A stretch of 64,000 nucleotides of DNA from Heliocybe sulcata (Eukaryota; Basidiomycota; Agaricomycetes; Gloeophyllales; Gloeophyllaceae): assembly GCA_004369045.1 (NCBI GenBank), contig ML213506.1, positions 631,512 to 695,511 on the forward strand, in the 5' to 3' direction. Shown here piece by piece: positions 47,860 through 63,865 of this stretch (position 1 is the stretch's first letter; each line of letters begins with the position of its first letter). Made by a program: the position numbers and the translations under genes. The notes below the pieces were generated by a model. That model ran no database searches and was not told where the DNA came from. It saw only the letters and a list, made by a program, of their open reading frames with translations.

Positions 47860-48940
47860 CTAGAGCTGAGCGAAGATTTCCTCGACCTCCCAAGCACCGG
47901 CCCAATAGCGCACCTGGCACTTGAGTCCTTCCTTTTCGCCGTCCCTTGCGATGCGCCGCTCAAGGCCGCGGAACTTGCGGCAGAGGATCATGTCCTGACT
48001 GCAAAAAGTATGGCTACTCAGCGCTTGCTAGTTCATTGGACGGATGGCACAGTACGCACCTTCGTAGGCGCAGGATCGGGCAAAAGTCGTTAGAGCCGTC
48101 GCCGACGTAGATGATGCGATCGAACTGCACGCCATGGCGTTTGAGGAAGGCGTCCAGCTCCTCACCTAGTAAAACAGACGGTGTATTGGCTATGTCATGG
48201 AATGCGGTATGAGCTATAGACGCACCCTTGCACATGTTCGGTGAGCAGCCGACTTTGCACTGGTGCTGGTTCGGGGAGTCGGGCGCGATGCGTCGGCGCA
48301 CCTTGAGCAGGCCGCTGAGGTCCCATTCTGCGGGGTTGGTGATGATCTCTTCGAAGAGGTCTGTCAGGCCCTTGGACTATAAATGATATGGTTCTGTTCA
48401 GGCAGCATGTGTAATAAAAATAGGACGGGACATACCTTGAGGATGGTAGAGATGAAGACAGAGTTCGCGTTGGAGAGACAGAGGAAGGAAGTCTTTCCTC
48501 GGGTTTTGAGGTCCTGGACAGCGCGGACCATAGCAGGGTGCTGGTCAAGGTAGTTAGATCAAGGTAGACAATCACAAATGGAGTGTATTCACGAAAGGCA
48601 TTATTCTCAAAGCTTCCTCGATCTGCTCTCGCTTACCTCCTCGAGTGTGGAATTCTCGTAATGACTGAGCTCTTCAATGTTTTTATTCAGACTTGGGAAC
48701 GGACTTATGCACCAAGACGAATTCACTCACACCAAGTCCGTCCACTGAACTTCATCCTTGAGGTTCTTCATCTTCCTGCGGAGATCGGGTGCATTGACCT
48801 CGAAGATCCAGCGGTCTGTGTCCTGGTCCGCCATCGACCTGAATCGCAAGCATTGCATCCAGTGCTTACGCCGCAAGCAAGTACGGTACCAACCAGTCGA
48901 AGTCAAAGACGATCAGCTGGCGTTCTATTGAGTTGGCCAT
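47860..48940 (-). CDS. PHOSPHO-type HAD phosphatase
   Basis: Haloacid-dehalogenase phosphatase of the PHOSPHO1/PHOSPHO2 family; relatives act on phosphocholine, phosphoethanolamine or pyridoxal phosphate. Exons on the minus strand: 48894-48940, 48731-48838, 48593-48671, 48436-48540, 48226-48376, 48060-48165, 47860-47998 (244 aa). Motif I is IVFDFDWSMADQDTDRW (nucleophile Asp; Ser at the usual Thr/Ser position). Then WTDLVAQSLREFH, the motif II Ser in SFLCLSNANSVFI, the family-specific Cys segment CKVGCSPNMCKG, and motif IV YVGDGSNDFCP. The substrate cannot be told from sequence. It shares a 178-bp divergent promoter with the CASP gene. Confidence 0.9.
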
Positions 48941-49118
48941 GGCAGGAACAGTGGCTGAGGAGAGAGGAAAGCCCGCAAAATCCCGTCGAGCATATTGAGG
49001 ATATATTCCCCTTTCGGGAAAGAGACCTTCCTAATTGGGACTAGACATGTATGCACCGTCGGCGCGCCTTGCCGCCACTTCAACCGCACTCTGTTCCAGC
49101 TGCGCTGTCTTGTTAACG
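48941..49118. promoter_or_regulatory. Divergent promoter region, PHOSPHO phosphatase / CASP
   Basis: 178 bp between two outward-facing start codons; both promoters must lie here. No TATA box; a cattgaggatatattccc stretch near 48992 is the only AT-rich patch. Confidence 0.5.
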
Positions 49119-52100
49119 ATGGACAACTTCTCTGGTGCCCTCACGGCATGGAAGAGTATGTCCGCGACGTGCTGGACGGCGCACACGACGTAGCTAACAC
49201 GGTCCTGCAGATATCAACTTCTCCGAGCTCCAGAAGACATTGGACACGCAGGGCATTGAGTTGGTCGAGAACCAAAAGGAGAGCGTGGTGGGGAGGAAGT
49301 CATTAGCAGACAGGACGAAAGGTACGTTTGTACACTTTGTAACTCGTAGCACAAAGAGTCACGCTTAATTGCGGATGCAACCCAGAGTTCAAGAAGATAC
49401 CCGACGAGGAGAAGCTTACCGCATTCAAGGGCCTACTAAAAGGTACATTCTGGCGTGGTCTAAAGGATGACTGTCTTCGGCTTACGGTGCCTCTACAGCT
49501 TACCAGACTGAGATCGACAACCTCACGAAACGGTCGAAGACTTCGGAGAACGCCTTCCTGAATGTGTACAAGGTCCTAGCGGAAGCTCCGGACCCATATC
49601 CCTTACTCGAGGCTGTCGTTGTGCGCGCATATTCCTCTGTTCTGCATTCAACTGCGCTCACTATCGCACGGCTTCAGGACCAAACAGCCCAACTAGCCGA
49701 AACCGCCGAGCTCCAGTCCTCTGTCGGCCGACTGCGAGAAGAAAACGCATCCTTGAAGCAGAAGCTGAATGACCTCAATGGAATAGAAGCGAGAGCTAAG
49801 AAAGCGGAGAGCAAGGTCGAGACGCTGGAGGCCAGGGTACGTGCGTGCTCGTTTCAGTGTCAGGCATGAGTGGTGGCTCAGGGAGGACTGTACGTCAAGA
49901 TGGAGGACATGATCCAGGAGAAAGTAGTCCAGAAGGAGAACGAGTTGAATGCGACGTACGACGAGAAGATGAGGAACTATGAGGAACGGTGCGTCTCCAG
50001 ATTGCTTTCGGCTATGATCTCGTACTAAACACTGTACCTCTCGTCCTCCAATCGCATTCTCGCGTTACATCGCATTCCTCTATATAATTTCACCGCGCAG
50101 CGAACAAGACCTCCAGCGTCAGCTCTCCGTCTCTCGTACGCAATTGCGCGAGCTGCGGATGTCCGTCGAGAGCAGCCAAGCCAAGCTCCTCGATCAGTCG
50201 CAGAAACAGGGTGCGTTCTCTGGCACACATTGCATTGCGATACTCATCTCCGAGCGAACACTGCTGTGACCTCTCGCAGACCAGGAGACCATTTCGAAGC
50301 TCGCGGATATGGACATGCTCGTCGCAGACCTCGAGCGCGCGAATAGCAGAGTCGCGACTGTTGAGAGGAGAAACGTATGTTCAGTACTCGTCTATTCGGG
50401 CAATGCGTCTGAAAAGATCTCGTAACCGCATTCTACAGGAACTGTTACGCGCGGAGATTGAGAACATGAAGAGCGGAAGTGGGACTTCTGAGCGGTATGT
50501 CTTCTCACGCGGTATTTCTTAAACTATGCAAAGCTCAGTAGAAACCTATAGAATTGAGTCGATGGAAGACCAAATCTCCTCTCTGGAAGCCGAGACCGAA
50601 CGCCTTGCGAAGTCGCTGGACTCGCAAAGGGAGGCGACAGAGCTGGCTGAGCGGGAGGCCAGAAAGAAGGTGGAGGCAGCGCAGCGGGAGGTGGAGAGCA
50701 AAGACGAGGAGGTGAGGAGGTTACGTGAGACGGTGGAGGGAATGAGGGATTACGATGAGGTGAAGAGGGAGTTGGAGATCATGAAGGTGCGACGCCTCGT
50801 GCCCGAGAATTATGACGACTGACATTACTGGGTGCTGTAGTATGTGGAATTTGGCGGGATGGACCAGGACGAAGAGGACAGTGATGATGGTGGGATGAAC
50901 GGCTACGAGGTGGAAAGTAGCAAGAACTCGCTGGGTTTGACACTCCCGAGCCCAAATCCGAGGGTGGATGGAAGGGATGGGGCCCAGTCATTGGAAGTAT
51001 TGCTGGCGAGTAAAAATAAGAGGATATTGGATGAGCTAGCGAAGTTCCGGGTGAGTCTCTCTCAGCCGCCTTGTTACCAGTATTTCTATCGTCTCTTCCC
51101 TCGACGTATCTAAGGCCTATCGACCCGTATTCTATATTCTCTAATCACTTGGTGGCCTAGATTGACTACGCCGAGTTGGAAGACTCGGTTCAGCGAACTC
51201 GGGACGAGCTCACGCACGCTACCAAGGAGCTCGAGAAGCAGCGCGCCTTGAACGAGCGGCTGGAGAACGACCTGTTGCAGATGGACCGGCACAAGAGCCA
51301 GCACGGGCCGGATGATACCGCCAGTGCGGGGGAGCTGGCGCGGAAGGAGAGTGCGCTTGCGGGGCTAGACTTGGGGAAGAGGACGCCGAGCTCTGTACGA
51401 CCAGTTTGCTTTATGATGTTGGTTAAGGCGCTGATGAAGGTGAACGCGCGATTAGGACTCTCCAGCGAGGACGACGCCCATACCTTTCACGCCGTCTGCG
51501 GACACATCTATCCTGCCCATCGTCACAAGCCAGCGCGACCGCTTCAGGCAGCGCAACGCAGAACTCGAAGAGGTCCGTCCCTCTCTTCTTCCCGTCCCCT
51601 CCTTATCCTTTCTAACGTGGCGATGCAGGAGCTTCGCAAGCAATTCCAGATCATTTCCGATCTGCGAGCGGAGATCAAATCCCTGCAGGCTGACAACCTG
51701 AAGCTGTACGAGAAGGTGCGGTATATGCAGAGTTATCGGGAGGAGTCATCGAGGAGGCACGCGATGTCGACGCTCGATCCGCTACCCGGGAATGGAGGTG
51801 TGCCGAATGATGATATGAGCAAGTATAGGACGAGGTATGAGGAGGCTATGAACCCTTTCGAGGCTTTCCGTGGTAGGGTGAGTTAGCTGTAAGACTTCCA
51901 TGCAACGTTGACCCAAGGCTGATTGCGATGTGTTCACAGGAGGCAGCGAGGGCGTATGGCAACCTCAATCCAATGGAGCGAGGCGTCCTGGGGCTTACAC
52001 GCGCGATCTTGGGTAACCGACGAGCACGGAACGCATTCATATTCTATGCCCTCGCTTTACACATGCTGGTCATGTATACCACGTACGAGTGCACGACATC

Positions 52101-52140
52101 AGGAGGTACGCAGTTGCAGAAGCAGCCGGCCCCTCTTTAG
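49119..52140 (+). CDS. COY1: Golgi golgin CASP (Coy1 homologue)
   Basis: Coiled-coil, tail-anchored Golgi protein that tethers vesicles in intra-Golgi traffic. Fifteen exons: 49119-49155, 49211-49321, 49386-49442, 49499-49617, 49678-49836, 49900-49988, 50101-50210, 50280-50374, 50439-50494, 50552-50786, 50841-51050, 51161-51394, 51456-51572, 51629-51877, 51940-52140 (692 aa). The N-terminus contains [20 protein letters not shown] and [20 protein letters not shown], the CASP N-terminal block. Long coiled coils follow ([63 protein letters not shown]). The conserved C-terminus is [20 protein letters not shown], then a transmembrane anchor [17 protein letters not shown]. Exons 4-5 are joined by removing a 60-nt in-frame intron, which restores family spacing. 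Confidence 0.92.
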
Positions 52141-52309
52141 GATGGATGCCAAAATTCGTCCGTCGATAGTAATTATGGATTTACATGTAGATACTCTTTC
52201 AGTACAATATGCGCTAGTAGTGTACTTCATCACGGACGTCAATGCATCATGGCCTGTGCAAATGTTTCATGGCATGGTCCAAGAAGAGGCCGTTGTAACC
52301 TTGAGCGGC

Positions 52310-54766
52310 CTACTTGCCGTTGACAGGTTTTCTTGCGCGATGAAACGCGAGCGCCTTATCAACCGCATCCGTCAGGGGCCTCATAGCCTACCCATTGCTG
52401 TCAGCAAACGTAACTGCGAGCAGGAACGACGGAAGGAGACAACACACCGCTTCAACACGGCTCGGATCGATACCCTCCGCATGGGCAGCGCGCACCAGGG
52501 CATCAACTTTCTCATGCGTCTTCACGAGGTATCCAGCCATCTTCGCGGCTTTCGCGGCCTTCTGCGCGGTCGTCGGTGGATTTGTTGATTGAAGATCGCT
52601 CAGTGGGGGGTAGATCGCTAACCAGAATTGCCGCAAGAATTCGTTAGCGGCTGTCTGACATGTAGTCATTTGACGGAGGAGATGATCTGGGATGTCCTCT
52701 GTGATATGGATGGGCTAAATGAAACAGCGACTGCGTCACGAGTTGAAGACCTTACGTTTCCGTGTTCTGGTGTTGAGACGAGCCTGGACGTTTTGGGTCA
52801 TTGCAATCACGGAGGCATCTCCCGCTTTCTTGTCCAGCTTTAGCTGCCACAATTCGAGTCAGCCACGGAAATTTTGTCTGCAGAAGTTAGAAGCCGTACC
52901 TGGCTCAAGCTCCCAGCCCAATCGTGCAGATTGTCTTTTGCTTCGCGTAGGACGGTTTTGATGTCGAGTTTCTGGATTTCATGGTCAGCTGTCACCTTGC
53001 CGTCTGACTGGTAAGTTAGGGACGGTAACGTACATGTTTCGATGCATCTTCTGAAGCAGCGCCTTTCATACCGCCCTCAAAATACCGCTGGCGATCTTGC
53101 ATTTCTAAGATGATGCCCGTGGTGTCTTGGGCATCGTGTAAGTCTTCTAAGTCGATTTGTGCGTAGTAATCTTGCAACTAGGTCGGATTGTGAGATCGAT
53201 TGTCCTAAAAGATCAGTAAGAGGACCTACATGAGACGCGTCATCATCGAGCCTTCGCCGTTTCGCTGGCCCTTGACCATCGCCCCTAAGCACGAAATATG
53301 AGTATCGATATTTAGGAGAAGGTACGTGTGCGCATACATTGCTGATTTCAGAAGACGTTCTGAGTGTTCATTGAACTTGCGAATGAGTGGGAGAACACCC
53401 TTTTGTTTCCCTGCTTGCATCGTGATATCTTTCTCATTCCCCGTCTGCAGTGACAATCGTAGTCAGGATAGCATCGAAACAACCGAAGGAGCTACTGACA
53501 ACATCATGATCCTCCTGCGTAGCGCCCAAGTCTATAAACATTTCTACGTCTTCGTCGCGTTGCCGTCTGGGCTCCAGCTCTGTGAACATGTGAGCTCGGA
53601 CTCTACCAATGGTATGCAAGGACTTACCGTTGTCCTCCTTCTCTAGGTACTTGTCGAATATTGGGTCCTCTTTGACTACATTCTGAGTCGCACTAGACCG
53701 GATAGATGCTCGATGCGCATGGAAAAGCTTTGACTGGAAATATCTTTTCCAGAAGTCGGACTCGCTTAACTTAGTTAAGTACGATCACCATCAGTTTTGA
53801 GACTGGAACGGAACCAATTATTTAACGTACCGGTTTGGGCACATTTTCATTGTATGCCTTTGCCACAACTGGGAACTCTTCAAAGATGTCGTGTACCAGC
53901 TGCGGCGTAATGACTATCTTGATGTCGCCACCTTCGACTGCTTGCGGCCGGGGGTCAACCAGCGTTCCCGGTCGTCCGCGTTTCTGGCTGTCTGCTGCGG
54001 CCTGAGCAGCTAAAAGATGCTTTGGCATACATCAGGACGCAGATATACCCCATAACTGGGATTAACTTCACTTCTCGACCTTCCCAAAATTCGGATTCGG
54101 TAATTTGTCCAGACATAACTAGCTCCTTGTGCAGCGCCGCGAGCTCGGAATTCGCACCCAGTACCTTTTTCCTCAGTTTAATATCCTCGACTGTTAGCCC
54201 ATTCGATGGTCCTGGAGTCCCGCCATTGCTGAGGACACTCGCAGCTCGAGACAAAGGCGGTGCCGTCCGTCGACTTGGGGCAGGAGTTACACCGCCAGAT
54301 GGACGTATAGGTGGAGGGTGACCATTCACGGGAGTAGGAGGGGTAGACGTAGTCAGTGGTTTCGGTGTCGGAGCCTCAGAAGAGCCACGGTTTCGTGCTA
54401 TGATGTTGGTGAGCTCCCGCTTGAAGGTTTCTCGCTCAGAGAGCGCGACTGGTTGTGCGGACGTAAAGGTGAAGTTATGGCCACCATCGTCCTTTACGAG
54501 GCCCACTTTCAATCTTACTTGCGCAGCCCCTTCCTTGCTGCAGAATAATGCTGTTTCCAACGCGCAGACACCCGTACATGTTCAGCAAACTGAGTGCTGT
54601 CTCAAACTGCGCAAAGAGGCTTACAAACGAGCTCAACCAGGGGTATCCTTAGGCTAGCTGCTTTCTTTCCATCCTGCGTCCATTGCAGGTGTGTTTCTGA
54701 GAGCAGAAGCAGACCAGGAGTCTTCTTATACAACGCCTTCGCAGTGCAGACAGTTGAAGGAGGCAT
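52310..54766 (-). CDS. TFB1: TFIIH subunit Tfb1/p62
   Basis: Core TFIIH subunit in transcription and nucleotide-excision repair. Twelve exons on the minus strand: 54625-54766, 54072-54550, 53831-54019, 53628-53769, 53500-53579, 53338-53444, 53230-53284, 53034-53177, 52900-52971, 52756-52843, 52448-52698, 52310-52387 (608 aa). The N-terminal PH domain shows THLQWTQDGKKAASLRIPL and SLFCSKEGAAQVRLKVGLV. Two BSD domains follow: HKELVMSGQITESEFWEGR, then KPLSESDFWKRYFQSKLFH. ELEPRRQRDEDVEMFIDLGA and TGNEKDITMQAGKQKGVLPL are typical of the middle. The C-terminal helical domain has CQTAANEFLRQFWLAIYPP. Exon 11 uses the acceptor ending at 52699; a nearer TAG acceptor would break the frame. Confidence 0.93.
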
Positions 54767-56470
54767 ACGCGACGCCACAGCCGGCTGGGGTATACATATT
54801 AGGTAAGCCGAGTGGTTTTCCCTTCCGTCATTGGTCAGCGTTCAACGTCCGACAACGACTACACCGTACGCAGCTGCGAGACATTCCCTCGTACAGTATC
54901 TATGCGTAAGGTCTTCATAGGCTAGATGCAAGTACTCTGCTCTTGTCCAGAGCCAGGAGGAAGGCGTGGGATTCGGTGCCACCATGTCGGTATTAGCGAT
55001 CCTTCGTGTTCAGCAATCCCCGACTGCGGACTGAAGTCCGGACAAGGGATGCTAATTCCAATGTATCAGCTCTGATAGCTTACTATGTTGTTCGTATATC
55101 AGGTATAGAGAGCGCCTGATACCTGTTTATCCGTGTTATCCGCCACATCTCATGCAGGACGACAAGCACTGGGCCGAAGGGAACATACTACCCTCACACT
55201 CCTTTACAACCATCTGCCACGAATCGTTGTGGTGCAGCGCAATAATTCGTGGCAGATGGTTTTTGGTCGTGCTTGTGGAATTCGTCAACAACACCTTCGC
55301 CAGACGGTCCTGGATAAACTGCGAGACGTGAGGACACAGCAGTGAGTCTTCCTCCGACTGATAATGAAATTGACTACTGTCACCCACGCCCTCCTTTGCG
55401 TTCTGAGAGGTCCCTAGCTATCCATTCAGCCTATCTTCAGGTAGACTGCATGCCCTCCTACGCGTCGCATGGCCATGCCACTCACTATGTTCATGCCACA
55501 GAAACAGATATCACGAAGTCGGGAGCATCGCTTCAATCATCCGACCAGAGCGCCTGCCGGTCATCGAGTTCAGCGACCGAGATCTGGACTGGGACGACAG
55601 ATGGCGGAATACTAGGGTTTTTCACGAAGGTGGGAAGTCGAAAGGTATCAAGCACCTACCGTGTGGCTCTCGGTGGCATTACACGCCTACTAGGATCTGA
55701 GGGTGTTGCAGGATCGAGGCTAGAAGTCACTCACCTGCAGCACTATTCCGTAGTGGCCCCGCGGAAGTACTCGAAGAACAAAAGAAGGTTAGGCCTCGGG
55801 GAGGCGTACTAGATGCCCGAGCACCAGCCACCATCAACGGCAAGTCTCATCCGCATTATTGGCCTCGACATAAGGTTTTAAGGTCGATGCCCTCATACAA
55901 TTGAATACTGGAGAAGCAGTGGATCCTCACTAGAACGTACACCCGGCTCATGACTAACGGAATTAACTCAGAGCCTCTAGATCGATTTGTCGCGCCCTGC
56001 GGGAACGCGAACCAAGTCGTTACCAGATCATCAATTGAAGAATCCCGGGAACTGAGATAGCATCCTACATCAGGTACGAGGGCTTATGCCTGCAGGATCA
56101 CAATTGACTTCATATATTCACTGCAATTCTAAGCAAGACAGGACCAAGACGCGCAACGCCGCGGACTGTATCGTCCGACTCGTCGCATTTCCCCTGTGTA
56201 TATCGTCCACTGTCCGTAAGTCTCAACGGACACCATCCCTAACCCCACCGACCCAGGTCTTAACGGATAGAACACCGTGATGCAGCTCTCTTGGCTGACG
56301 AGAGTACATTGCGGGAGTGCCAAATGAGATTTACCGAGAATGCATAACAGATTCGAAATGGGGTGATATAGCGGACGGTGTATGGATTGAATCAGGCAAT
56401 GTCAAAATATGTATGTCTTCAGAGAAGGATTCAGGAAAAAGAAGAGTAACATACAGAGACCGCGGAATCT
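54767..56470. other. 1.7-kb intergenic region upstream of TFB1
   Basis: Between the TFB1 start and the YAK1 stop, both minus strand. Apart from the hairpin at 55208-55261, it holds frames up to 157 codons (55342-55812, +) without recognisable domains or splice partners. It may include decayed repeat sequence. Confidence 0.45.
55208..55261. repeat. Perfect 17-bp inverted repeat (hairpin)
   Basis: AACCATCTGCCACGAAT at 55208-55224 is exactly complementary to ATTCGTGGCAGATGGTT at 55245-55261, with a 20-base spacer that can pair further (TTG/CAA). It lies ~440 bp upstream of TFB1. Possibilities are a small foldback repeat, a structured RNA, or the collapsed ends of a miniature transposon. Confidence 0.8.
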
Positions 56471-60583
<4,113 letters not shown>

Positions 60584-60914
60584 ATTCACAATTTCCTACT
60601 CTGGGCCAATGTCGTCGTCGTCCGAGCAGGCACGGCAGGGGTGGTCGCCGTCGTTACAGTCGTCGAGCGAAGCGTTCTGGAGACGATCGTAGTAGAGAGC
60701 GATGAGTTACGATGTGTTGCAGATGAATATTGATTATTGGGGCTCTACACGCGCTGCATAGCATGGCAAACTAATGACACATCTCGCCAGCTACACTACC
60801 TTTCTCCCTCAGGGTAATGAACTGCTGGTAACCACGCAGCGCTCTATACTATTCGTAGAACTACCTAGATCAAACTACAGCACAATGCTAATAACTGGAT
60901 CCGGATCCGGATCT
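60584..60914. other. Upstream region of YAK1 (331 bp)
   Basis: Between the YAK1 start and the PSMG4 stop, both minus strand. It must contain the YAK1 promoter and leader, which is short for a gene with so long a protein. Three tandem GGATCC units lie at 60898-60914, overlapping only the end of PSMG4. Nothing else stands out. Confidence 0.5.
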
Positions 60915-61598
60915 TCAGCTGCCTTCGGTTCTATTTATCGGCGCATGCTCCAACTCTTTCAGCGCACCGACAATGGCCCTTTCCACAGCGAGGAGCAGCC
61001 GCGGTCCTTGGCCTAGAGACACAAAAGCTGGGGGCACGTCGATCGATAAGAATATCTGTTTCTTGAAACGCATTGCTGCGTACGGCGAACCGGGACAGGG
61101 AAGGTGCCGGACATAAGACAGCGGCGTGTACACGGGTATCAGAGATGGGGTGGTTGATTACGCGCATCAGACAGGGTTCAACAGACATGAATGGACGGTC
61201 AATCACCCAGACGCTGAGCCATGGCAAGCGCAAAGTCAGAACTGGGCGAGGAGAACATGGACGTGCCCGGGGCTGGCATCGCCGACTTTGCGCAGGGAAT
61301 GGTGCGAGTCAGATGAGGCGAGGTGCTGGAGACGATAACATACGGTGATGGAAGGCATGGCGCAGGCCCAGTCCTTGGCCAGGGAGCCGCGCAGAGGAGC
61401 GATATCAACTTCTTCGGGCGGGTCTTCGGTGCTACCGATCCACAGCATGTACGAGTCGACCAAGTGCGTTACCTGCAGCGCCAGCGCCGGCAACGTTGAG
61501 TCCGACGACGGAATGTATCTGCTTGAGACATGAATTGACGGCGGTGTGGTCGAGGACATGGTCGCCTGCGCGTACGGAGTTGCCTTGGCTGAAGTCAT
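60915..61598 (-). CDS. POC4: Proteasome assembly chaperone 4 (PSMG4/POC4-like)
   Basis: Small chaperone that, paired with PSMG3/Poc3, helps assemble the proteasome alpha ring. Exons on the minus strand: 61344-61598, 61207-61285, 60915-61075 (164 aa). The beta-strand pattern and core motifs of the family are visible: LALQVTHLVDSYMLWIGSTE, LAKDWACAMPSIT, PGTSMFSSPSSDFALAMAQR, and RFKKQIFLSIDVPP. Exon phases join without error. The start could instead be the second ATG at 61559 (MSSTTPPSIHVSSRY). The last intron is 131 nt. It shares a 129-bp divergent promoter with the GRF zinc-finger gene. Sequence conservation in this family is low, so the call rests on the overall pattern. Confidence 0.82.
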
Positions 61599-61727
61599 GG
61601 GCTCGCAGGTACACGACGGACCCCAGTTCCCACAGACCTCAATCTGAGATTTAGCACAGCTTCTCACCCATGAATCGAACTCTGCCTTGTACCATCTGCC
61701 TATTAATTCTTGTAGCCACCGTCCTTC
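61599..61727. promoter_or_regulatory. Divergent promoter region, PSMG4 / GRF zinc-finger gene
   Basis: Only 129 bp separate the two outward-facing start codons, the shortest such region in the window. Both promoters probably overlap. Confidence 0.5.
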
Positions 61728-63865
61728 ATGTCGCAACCGTCAACGCCCTTCAAAGACGGAAAAACGCACGATATTAATCCCGTACAGGCGGACGGCACTG
61801 TCTTCTGTTACTGCAATATTCCTGCTGTGAAATACACCAGTCGAACCTCTGCGAACCCAGACCGGTGCGCATAAGTTCATGCTATCCCTCAATCTTCTCA
61901 CTGACTTCGTCGACTACTACCAGAAACTTTTACTGCTGCCGCAAGTACAAGGAGGATCCCCACAACTGCAAGTTTTTCCGTAAGTCCTCAAGTCCGAAAT
62001 TCGAATTGGAGACTTCACATAACTGAGATCCTATTCTCGTAGTGTGGGCAGATAGCCCTGTTATAACTAGTCACCCGGCACACCAGCCAGAACAATCCTC
62101 CTCTCAATCCTCCGAACCCACTTCTTCTCAGCCTTCTCAAACTTTCCAGCCTCCATCCCAGTCCAGCCCACTCAAGCGGCCCGCCTCCCCTCTTCCCTCT
62201 CAACCCATGCCTCCGAGTACTCCTACCCGAGCCAGGGTGAATCTGAATGTGCCTAGGACGCCATCGACCCCTCAGGGGCGCGTGAACCGGATGAAGGACA
62301 TCGAAGTTGCCCTCGGACTCTCGCCTGCTAAGCCAGAGCCTGCGAATCTGCCAACTACTCCGGTCCCGGCTTCCAACCGTGCACCCGCCTCTCGTACTCC
62401 AGATCAGTCGTCTCAGACAGCGCCCGCGCCTGCTGCACCAGCACCCAAACTCCCGCAAGGCCTCGAAGACGACGAGTTCGCGGCTGAGTACGATTCCATA
62501 CCGAATCCAGACTCAGAACCCGAAAGAGAACGAGTTGCAGCAGGCATGCAAACAGACGCAGACCTCATGTCCGAGGCGTCCCAGTCGCAATCACCATCAC
62601 CGTTACGCTCTCACGCCCAAGGACGCTCGTACACTAACGACGACGGGGACATCGACATGGATTCAGAGTCCCGAACACAGACTTATGGCCGCCCACCCAG
62701 CAGCCCGACCAGCAGCAGAAACCCAAGCCCCGCCAAACGAGCGCGGGTCGAAGCGGTCAAGTACCCCCGCCTCTCGCCGCTCAACAAGCCTGAGCACCGC
62801 CTGCCCGGGGATTGGGACGTCAATCCCTTCGCTGATCCTGCCGCTACCCCTTCTACTTACGCCCATCATGTCACTTCCACTTCTAGGCAGCTGCTGACAC
62901 CACCTGCGAGCAGCAACGATCTCCCGCAATATCGTGCGCCGCATGATTTGCAAGTGCCGGAGTCACCTACGCCTCCGAGAAGGACGGACAAGGGCAAGGG
63001 CAAGGCGAGGGCGAGGGAGGAGGATGAGAAGATGGAAGCTCGAGCGGAGGAGGGGATGAGTGTCGATGTTGTTCCTGGCGGGTATGGGTATCCGAATGAT
63101 GTGAGTGGACTTGGTCTGTGGGAGGGTGGAGTGCTGATTACTCTTGAATTTTGCAACCCCGTGCACCGCCGTTCTCTACTCTGCGGCTGCCTATCGCATT
63201 CGAATTGTTAACTGTCGATTCTTGCGGCGCCCGTTCAATCTCCTCAATGATCGAACATTCGTCACCGGCCTCCGCGCCACCCGCGTTGACTTCGGCCTTT
63301 GTTTGATTTGATGCGCGGTCTCTATTGTGTCTTTAGGACCGGGAGGAAACCGGCAGCGTCCGGGAAGTCGATCTTCTAGTCCAGTCCAGCTGCCCTTCCA
63401 CCCCCGTTCGGAGCGTATCCCGCCTATCCAACTTCGACTTGCCCATGGACACCAGCGCTTCCTTTTCCACCTCCCCAAATACCTCTCTGTCTCCTTCTCG
63501 TCTTCCTGGAGACTCTAGTACCGCGCAGATCAACGCGCATACAGTCAAGACGCTGATTGATGGCCTCCCGGAGTATCTCAAGAAGCTGCAGGATATACCG
63601 AATTATATTGAGAAACTGGAGAGGAAAAAGCGCGCGGCGGAGAAGAGTGCAGAGGCGAAGGCGAGGAAGATTGTGGAGTTGAAGGGTACTGAGGAAGGGT
63701 GAGCGGCCTCTTCTTCCTGCCAAGTTCTCTTTCGGCTTGTGTTGCTCGAGGGTGCGTATGCTGACTTGGGTATGGTGGTGTAGGATGCGAGAAACTATAG
63801 ACATGCTCATGAAGAGGAACGAAGAACTGGAGAAGAAGGTGGAGGCGATGTCTAGGCGTCGTTGA
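61728..63865 (+). CDS. GRF-type zinc-finger protein
   Basis: Exons: 61728-61864, 61924-61979, 62043-63100, 63337-63698, 63784-63865 (564 aa). A GRF zinc finger, a single-stranded nucleic-acid-binding module found in TOP3A, APE2 and NEIL3, occupies residues ~20-65: GTVFCYCNIPAVKYTSRTSA, then FYCCRKYKEDPHNCKFFLWA across two introns. The Cys/His ligands and the aromatic residues are present. The middle is Ser/Pro-rich with a candidate nuclear signal (PAKRARVEAVK) and an acidic DGDIDMDSES. The C-terminus is a coiled coil (KLERKKRAAEKSAEAKARK, then MKRNEELEKKVEAM). Basidiomycetes have many such GRF-plus-coiled-coil proteins of unknown role. The intron at 63101-63336 (236 nt) is long; it could hide a further small exon. 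Confidence 0.8.

Noticed and set aside
55342-55812. A 157-codon plus-strand frame
   Set aside because: No recognisable domain or start context and no splice partners; possibly decayed repeat DNA, not supported as a gene.
60898-60914. Tandem GGATCC units
   Set aside because: Only three units, adjacent to the end of PSMG4; no sign of function.
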